Source of the DNA: Eudorina sp. 2006-703-Eu-15
Lineage: Eukaryota; Chlorophyta; Chlorophyceae; Chlamydomonadales; Volvocaceae
Direction: 5' to 3'
Length of the DNA: 64,000 nt
NCBI GenBank assembly: GCA_003117195.1
Contig: BDSI01000002.1
Coordinates: 2,331,288 to 2,395,287, forward strand
Shown one piece after another: positions 57,801 through 64,000 of this stretch (the stretch's first letter is position 1; every line of letters begins with the position of its first letter). Under the pieces are notes generated by a model. The model was not told the origin of the DNA. It worked only from the letters and a program-made list of their open reading frames with translations, and did not search any database. The translations under genes and the position numbers were made by a program.

Positions 57801-60187
57801 CCCACCCACCCACCCACCCACCACCCACCCACCCACCACCCACCCACCCACCCACCCACCCACCCACCCACCACCCACCCACCCACCCACCCACCCACCC
57901 ACCCACCCACCCACCCACCCACCCACCCACCCACCCACCCACCACCCACCCCCACCCACCCACCCACCCACCCACCACCCACCCACCCACCCACCCACCA
58001 CCCACCCACCCACCCACCCACCCACCCACCCACCCACCCACCCACCCACCCACCACCCACCCACCCACCCACCCACGTCCACAAAGGGACATGACGGGCG
58101 GCACGTCCCTGCCCCCGCACCTGAACAGGTTGTCCGAGAAGAGCGGGTCGCCGCCCACCTTGAGGCCGCTGCCCCCACTGCCCAGGTCCAGCACCCGGAC
58201 GGTGGAGGACTCCGAGTCGGCCACATACCTGCGGACCGACCGACCGACGGAAGGAAGGAAGGCGGGGAGGGGTCGGGGGCAGGCCAGGGAGGGGGCCAGG
58301 GAGGGGGTCCAGGGGCCGATGGGAGTCTGGTGCCCCTACCACCGTCGTCGTGGACCGGATCACAAGCCCTGTTGTGACCCGTCGAATCACTCCAGGGCCA
58401 GTACAAGGCTACAAGCCCGCTGTCACCTGTTCTGGGTTGACTCCTCTGGTCACCCGCTCCTCACCTCCACCCGGCCCGGGCCCTCCCCGCCTTGACGCAG
58501 CGAAACTGCGAAGAAGGGCGATGACCGCCCGCGCCTGCTCCCAGCCCGCGGTCCCGTCCCCTATCAAGTGGGGTCAGCGGCCTCCCGCACGGAGGCACCC
58601 CCCGCCCGCGCTCCCCTCGTCCCCCTGGACAGACAGACAACCCCCCGGAAGCATTTCCTGAGACGCCCTCGCGACAAACCCCGTCCCTCTCACCCACTCG
58701 GGTTCGCACGCCCCGACCCCACCCTGCTGCCCACCCCGTCCCCGTCCCCGTTTTGCCATGCCAGCCACCCAGGAGCCCCCCTTCCCGGCCCCCACAACAC
58801 CCCTGCCTCCTCCACCCTTTCCTGCTGAGGCCTCCTACCCGCCTTCCTTCTCCTCTGCGCGACGCCCCGCAGCCCGCCCCTGCCCCCCCCCCCCCCCCCC
58901 CCGCCCGCCCCGCCCCGCCCCGCCCGCCCCGCCCCGCCCCGCCCCGCCCCGCCCCGCCCCGCCCGCCCCGCCCCGCCCCGCCCCGCCCCGCCCCGCCCCC
59001 CCCCCCCCGCCCCGCCCCGCCCGCCCCGCCCCGCCCCGCCCCGCCCCGCCCCGCCTACGCCCCCCGCCCGCCCCGCCCCGCCCCGCCCCGCCCCCCTCCG
59101 CGCGCACATGAGTCCGCTGCCGTCCCTCGCCAGCGACAGCCCGCTGGGTTGCGCCCACGAGGTGGTGAAGGGGGTGGGGCCGTTCTGGTTGCGCTCCGAG
59201 CCGCTGCCGCTGAAGAGCGCGGCGGTGCCCGAGGCCAGCTCCAGGTCCCAGATCTGGTGCTGGCCCGCCAACGCGATGTACAGGTAGGCCTGGGTAGGGA
59301 GGGGCGGGGGGGGGGCGGGACGGGGGGTATAGGAAATTGGTAGGATTTTCAAACTGCGCTGGGGGGGGCGGGGGGGGGGGACGTGGGTGGGCAGGTGGCG
59401 GGGCGGGGCAGGGCAGGGGTGCATGCGTGGCACGCAATGGGTTGTGACTTCAGAAGGGCAGGGCGCGTGGGTTAAAGCCATGGACACATTGATTAACATT
59501 ATATATCTATTAAAAATTACATATTTATTAAGGATGTTACGGTGGGCCCCGCGGGTCATCGGTGACAGCCATTGATGTGACCCCGGGTACCGAGAGCGTG
59601 TAGGGGGGGAGGCTTCGTTGTCTTTTTATTGACAAGAGGGCCGGGGCCAGCGCCGAGTGGCGGCGGCTGGCCGGAGGGAGAGCGCCCCGCTCCGCGCCTG
59701 GCGAAGCGAGCCCCATCCCTGGCGGCTGCACCAACAACACCTACTTGATCGTCCGCAGTGCGATGCTTCGCCACAGCTGCAGCTCCGGAACCATGCATCG
59801 ACCCATAGGGAAGCGCGCGTGGTCCGCGGAGCCGCTGGGCGTACGACACCGGCCTTCGGATTCCCCCTCCTAGGGAGGTAAGACTCCCTGCCCTGCCACC
59901 TGCCCGATCCAACGATGCCCCTTAAACCCCCGTTTGTCAATACGTGAAACAATCACCGATTGCGTGGTAGTTGCCCCTTAAACCTCCATCCCCCCCGTGG
60001 GGGTCCCCACCTCGTCCGCATCCAGCGCCACGTCCCAGGGGGAGTTGAGCGGCTGCGGGGAGCGAGTGAGGGGGGGGGCGGTGTGTCGGGACATTGGTAG
60101 ACATATTCAAACTGCGCTGCTGCCAGAGCAAGGGGGGTTGCGGTGTGTCGAGGCATGTCTCGCCGGGTCTGAAGCTGACATGGGCGG

Positions 60188-60227
<40 letters not shown>

Positions 60228-63200
60228 AAGCATGGCGACAGGCAGGGCGGAGATCAAGATGAGGGAGGGGGAGATCAGGAGAAGACACACGGGAGAGGGG
60301 CCCCCGGGCGGCGGGCGTTACCTGGGTGCCCGTCATGTACCTCGTCCTCCCCTCCCGTTGGCCTGTCACCAAACAGATTCGACGACTGGTGCTAGCTCAC
60401 CAGCCAGCCAGCCCGTTCACCTACCAGCCCGCCAGCCAGCCCCAGACAGGGCATTAACTTTCCCCATTCCCAGCGTTACGGGTTTGCCAGTGTGGGCCAG
60501 TAACCCCTCTCCCGGCGCGCAGCATCCCGCCCTCACGCCTTGAACCAAGCTGAGGGCCTCGAAAAACGCACCCAGACGCTCTGATATGGCAATTTTGCTC
60601 TTGCCCTGCCCCCCTTCCCCTCCCCCTCCCACCTGAGCGGACCCCGCCCGGCCTCCTCGGTAGTCCCGCCCCTTGCTGCCATTGCCCGCCAGCGTCACCA
60701 CCGTCTTGGCGGCCAGGTCGCAGCAGCGGACCTGAGGGAGCAGTGGGGTGCGGTGGGAAGGGTTGGGGTGGGCTTTCTCTCTGTGGGCGGGTAGGTGGCT
60801 GTGTGAGTGCCAAGGCGCATACCCACATGGGCATCACACGGGGTAAACCTTGCCCTAACCCCTGAACGCGCCAAGCGGCCCCCCCCCCGCACCATCCTAC
60901 AACCCCACCCCACCCACCCCACCGCGTGGTTCTCCGTGTCCGCCACGTACAGCACATTGCGACGCGGGCTGTATGACAGGCCCTGCGGCCGATTGAGGGC
61001 AGCCGCTTCGAAGGACCCGTCTTGAAGCGCCGGTCCGTTGCCTGGAAGGGGGTTTGGGGGCAGGGCAAAGGGGGGGCGGGGGAAGAGGGGCCGCGGCGGG
61101 TTGGGGCTGCAGAGGGCTGGAGAGGGCTGGAGAGGAGCGACGGCGAGCGACGGCGGGGGCGGGGTGCGCTGTGGGGTGCCCCGGAGGGACGCGGGATCTG
61201 GGGCAGGACATGAGGAATCGGAGGAAGGAAGGAGCAGCAGCGCGGCGGATGCGGCGGGTGAGGGCGTGCGCGCGAGAGGAGCACCGAGGAGGGGCGCAGG
61301 AGCACCAACCAGTCCTCTCTCCCATCCATGCAGCCACCCCTCACCCCCCTCCCACCCCCACTCCGACTCCGCGCCGCACACCTCCGATCTGGTCGATGAA
61401 GCGCCCCTCCAGGTCGGTGATGACGATGCGGTGGTTGTTGGAGTCAGAGATGAAGAGCCGGCCGCCCGCCAGGTCGGAGGCCACCTTGCCCGGGTAGCGC
61501 AGGGGGCTGGGGGCAGCTCCCTGTGGGGTAGGGGGGGAGGAAGAGGGGAGGGGGAGGGGGAGAGGGAGGGGGAGGTAGGGCCCGAGAGGGAAGATTTGGA
61601 AGGGTGTTTAAGTTGGTTGCATGGTTAGGTTTGTTGGGTTGGATGGTGGTTAGGGTGGCTGGATGGTTACGGTGGATGGGTGGTTATGTTGGGTGGGGAA
61701 TGTGAGTGGAGGGATGGGTTGGGTGGGGGAAGACAGGCATAACCGGGGCGTGTGTGGCAGGCGGCCCACCCTCTTGGGTGTGTGGGTCGATGGGTGGGTG
61801 AGTGGCTTGGTTGTAGCACTGGCGCAGTTGCGGGGTTTACGGCACGGCACGGCACGGCACGGCACGGCACGGCACGCACTCTCCGCCGCGGGGTGTGCAT
61901 GCCGATGAGTTGGGGGCCGGCCCCCTTTTCCACCCGACCCTCCTTTTTGAATTCACCCTCCTCAAGCTCCTCCCCCCACACACACACACAGCCGCACCCG
62001 CCCTCCCTCCGCACCCTCCCTCTGTTAGTTGCAGCACGAGACGGCAGGGTGACGGCAGGGTGACGGAGTGACGCAGGGTGCGGGCTGTGTGGATGGAGGC
62101 GGGGGAGGGGAGTGGGGGGGCCCAACGATGGCGGGTGAAAGAGGCTCCCCCCTCGGCCATCCTCCCTGCCTCCCTCCCAAATCAGTTCCACCAAAATTCG
62201 CTAACCCCCTCCCCCTCCCCCCCTCCCCCTCCCTCCCCCCCTCCCCTCCCCCTCCCCCTTTCCCCTTCTCTCTTCCCCTTCCCCTTCCCGCCCCTTCCCC
62301 GCCCCGCCCCTCTCCTTCCCCTCCCCCTCCCCGCCCCTCCGCTCCCTCCCCACCGGCGCCTTGTTCCTCTCCAGCGCCAGCGGCAGCGGTGTGGAGCCGT
62401 CCAGCGCCCCCCGTTCCCTGTAGTACTGCAGAGCCGCCGTGATGAGGTCCTCCAGGTCCTGAAGGGGGGAGGGGGCCCGGCGAGGGAGCCGTGACGTGGT
62501 GGTGTGCACGGTCTCTTATCTAAACACGCACACACATGCCACATATTGATCGCCTGTCGCTCTAGACTCCTCCCTCCTCGTGGCTCATTTCTCTGAAGAG
62601 CCGCCCTCACCCCCACCCTCACCCCCTCCCCCTCCCCCTCACCTGGCGGTGTCCCTCCCCCGACAGCATCGCGATGAGGCGGCCTGTGGGCGACACCACC
62701 GCCAGGGTGGGCCACGAGCTGACACCCAGGGCCGCCCACACGGCCATACCGCGGTCGTTCACGACAGGGTGGCTGATGTCGTACCGCAGTACGGCAGCAC
62801 GGATGGCGGAGCTGCGGTGCAAGGCACAGGACGACGGGATCCACGATGTGGGGCCGGCGGCCGGGGGCGGAGCCGCGGGGGAAAGGGGGGGTAAGGGCAG
62901 CTGACTGGATGACCGGCCAGGGGACGAGGGAGAGGCCTGACGGAGAGAAGGCGCGCGGGGGGAGAGATCCCACCTTCGCAGCCCTCTTGCCCTCCTGCCC
63001 ATCCGGCCGTGTGGGGCCCAACCCGAGCCCGAACCCACAAGCCGCGGCAAACGGTGGCCCGCCCGCCCCCCCCGTCTTGCCGCACCCGGCCGCCGGGCCC
63101 GCCCCGCTACCTGCCACCCAGCTGACCCCCTTGCCGGTGTATCGCCGACCCGGCCGCTTGCAGCCGCTCCCCCTCTCGCCCACCGCTGCTCGCTCTCCCA

Positions 63201-63836
63201 CCGCTGCTTGTCCCTTGTGACTACCTCCGAGCCACCACTGCTGGGGTGCTTGCTCGCCCGCGGACGGCACCGCCCGCCCCCCCACCTGCCCTCCCTGCCC
63301 TCCCGCCCCTCCCCTCCCTGCCCTCCCGCCCCTCCCCTCCCCGCTCAGGGGACCCCACCTGTCCTTCTCGTTGTCGAACTTGGCGCTGTGGACCCCCACC
63401 ACCGCCACCGGGGCCCCGGCGAACTGCGTCTCCAGCTGGGCCAGGTCCTGATGGCGTGTGAGGGCGCAGGCCGGAGAGGGGGCGGGGTGGGGCGGGGGAG
63501 AGCGGGGCGTGCGGGAGTCCGTAGCGGGAGGGAGGATAAAGCGAAGGACAGCTCGCCCTCCTCAAGTCTCGGAGGACCACTGCACACAGCGAACTTGTCA
63601 CAGAGCAGCTCGCCCCCCAGCGGCTCCGCAGCCGCATTTCTCTGCGCAGACAGGAAAGAGGCGCGCCAAGGGCAGGGTCCAGACCCGCGGCCGCGGCCGC
63701 GGGCCTTGACCCCTCAAGCTCCTCCCCTTCCTCTCTTCCCCCGCACCCCCTTCCCCCGCATCACCTCCCTCTCCACCCCACCCACCCCACCCCACCCCAC
63801 CCGGCCCCCCCCGCCTCCCCCACCGGCAGCACATGG

Positions 63837-63868
<32 letters not shown>

Positions 63869-63976
63869 CAGCACCACCACCCGACCCGCCAGACTGCCCC
63901 GGGAGGTCGGGGGACCGGACAGAGTCAGGGGCGCCGAGTTGAGCCAGTCAGCACCCCGGGGGAAGTCGGGGACCTC
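54897..63976 (-). CDS. SOQ1: SOQ1-like thioredoxin/NHL beta-propeller protein, 5' part beyond window
   Basis: Eleven exons join in frame: 63824-63976, 63359-63447, 62643-62811, 62354-62458, 61382-61520, 60923-61041, 60633-60731, 60011-60052, 59108-59289, 58121-58228 and 54897-55770 (692 aa visible). The first exon has the thioredoxin-like [19 protein letters not shown] with its CCINC redox motif, then [14 protein letters not shown] and [11 protein letters not shown] repeats follow: [60 protein letters not shown] and [15 protein letters not shown]. The last exon ends in the SOQ1-type C-terminal domain. In Arabidopsis SOQ1 (about 1055 aa) an N-terminal HAD hydrolase and a thylakoid membrane helix precede this part, and the lumenal domains suppress slow antenna quenching (qH). 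That N-terminal half should lie just beyond the right edge. Intron 10 (55771-58120) hosts two tRNA genes and a 470-bp CCCA tract. Confidence 0.93.
56118..56197 (+). tRNA. tRNA-Leu (anticodon AAG), copy with a T-stem mismatch
   Basis: Same 80-nt sequence as 53449-53528 except GCAAG in place of GCAGG in the T stem, creating an A-C mismatch with CCTGC. It lies inside SOQ1-like intron 10 on the opposite strand. It may be a weakened or pseudogene copy. Confidence 0.85.
56270..56900 (+). repeat. Degenerate TGTGGAGTGTGGA-rich tract
   Basis: About 600 bp made largely of diverged units with GTGTGGAG or GAATGTGGA, lying between the two nested tRNA genes. A family-3 fragment (GTGTGTTTAGTGAGAAACCC) is embedded at 56640. 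Confidence 0.65.
57045..57124 (+). tRNA. tRNA-Leu (anticodon AAG), intron-nested copy
   Basis: Appears identical in sequence to 53449-53528, with all stems intact. Nested antisense in SOQ1-like intron 10, 847 bp beyond the previous copy. Confidence 0.95.
57604..58076 (+). repeat. Very long (CCCA)n satellite tract
   Basis: About 470 bp of ACCC units with occasional ACC interruptions and two poly-C runs, in SOQ1-like intron 10, ending 45 nt from exon 58121-58228. Read on the sense strand of the gene it is (TGGG)n, capable in principle of G-quadruplexes. Confidence 0.97.
58888..59095 (+). repeat. (CCCGC)n satellite tract
   Basis: About 200 bp of CCCCG/CCCGC units in SOQ1-like intron 9, beginning about 10 nt from the donor of exon 59108-59289. 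Confidence 0.95.
59326..59360 (-). repeat. Family-1 terminal motif (acceptor-side orientation)
   Basis: Minus strand reads CAGCGCAGTTTGAAAATCCT then ACCAATTTCCTATACCCC, 37 nt before the acceptor of SOQ1-like exon 59108-59289. Confidence 0.85.
59612..59975. mobile_element. Family-2 element with both inverted ends, inside a SOQ1-like intron
   Basis: The left end (59612-59636) reads CTTCGTTGTCTTTTTATTGA then CAAG. The right end (59937-59975) reads TTGTCAATACGTGAAACAAT then CACCGATTGCGTGGTAG. The interior of about 300 bp has no ORF of note. The right end lies 35 nt from the donor of exon 60011-60052. Confidence 0.5.
60086..60133 (-). repeat. Family-1 terminal motif (acceptor-side orientation)
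   Basis: Minus strand reads GCTCTGGCAGCAGCGCAGTT then TGAATATGTCTACCAATGTC, about the best-preserved copy, 33 nt before the acceptor of SOQ1-like exon 60011-60052. Confidence 0.85.
60190..60221 (+). repeat. (GT)n microsatellite
   Basis: About 16 GT units in the same SOQ1-like intron, followed by TTTGCTAAGC, a family-3-like junction. Confidence 0.9.
61848..61877 (+). repeat. (GGCAC)n microsatellite
   Basis: Six perfect GGCAC units in the SOQ1-like intron 61521-62353. Confidence 0.9.
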
Positions 63977-64000
63977 CTGAGGGGGTGGGTGGGTGGGTGG

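Noticed and set aside
57508..58495. Long open frames on both strands made of THPP or GGWV repeats
   Set aside because: They are translations of the CCCA/TGGG satellite inside a SOQ1-like intron, not proteins.
1..64000. CRISPR array or bacterial operon structure
   Set aside because: No spaced direct repeats of CRISPR type; genes are intron-rich and eukaryotic, so tandem repeats here are micro- and minisatellites.

Overview
The window looks like nuclear DNA of a GC-rich chlorophyte green alga, most likely a volvocine or Chlamydomonas relative (inference). The signs are many short exons with GT-AG introns, long Gly/Ala/Gln/Pro homopolymers in proteins, plant-type proteins (SOQ1, a photolyase-hydrolase fusion, an NPGR/TTC7-like TPR protein), abundant CA, GGGT and GGGGT microsatellites, and short interspersed repeats concentrated in introns. 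Exons were joined by hand: each junction was accepted only if the splice dinucleotides, codon phase and family similarity agreed. There is no transcript evidence.

Layout from left to right: (1) 59-3798 minus, ionotropic glutamate-receptor-like channel, 3' end off the left edge. (2) 6573-13936 plus, kinesin of about 1420 aa with an N-terminal motor and a huge low-complexity tail. (3) 16008-25950 minus, 2-oxoglutarate/Fe(II) oxygenase of about 448 aa in 10 exons; its 3.9 kb eighth intron carries a reverse-transcriptase element on the opposite strand (about 17476-20845). (4) 27261-35157 plus, photolyase-like domain fused to an alpha/beta hydrolase in 12 exons. (5) 40664-41375 minus, FKBP12. (6) 42461-47216 minus, dephospho-CoA kinase in 7 exons. 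(7) 47705-51435 plus, TPR protein of NPGR/TTC7 type. (8) 53449-53528 minus, tRNA-Leu(AAG), with two further copies at 56118-56197 and 57045-57124 on the plus strand inside a SOQ1 intron. (9) 54897 to beyond 63976 minus, SOQ1-like thioredoxin/NHL thylakoid protein, 5' part off the right edge.

The genes belong to unrelated pathways (signalling, transport along microtubules, CoA synthesis, photoprotection), as expected for a nuclear chromosome. The close divergent pair dephospho-CoA kinase/TPR protein (488 bp apart) may share a promoter.

The most unusual content is in the introns. At least four dispersed families occur. One has inverted terminal motifs (core TCTACCAATTTCCTATACCC) found 17 times in or at the edges of introns. 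The copies near acceptors always read forward relative to the host gene and the copies near donors always read reverse, which is the arrangement expected if whole introns are, or derive from, terminal-inverted-repeat elements (introner-like). A second family with a different end motif (GACAGCGAAATCGC type) follows the same rule.
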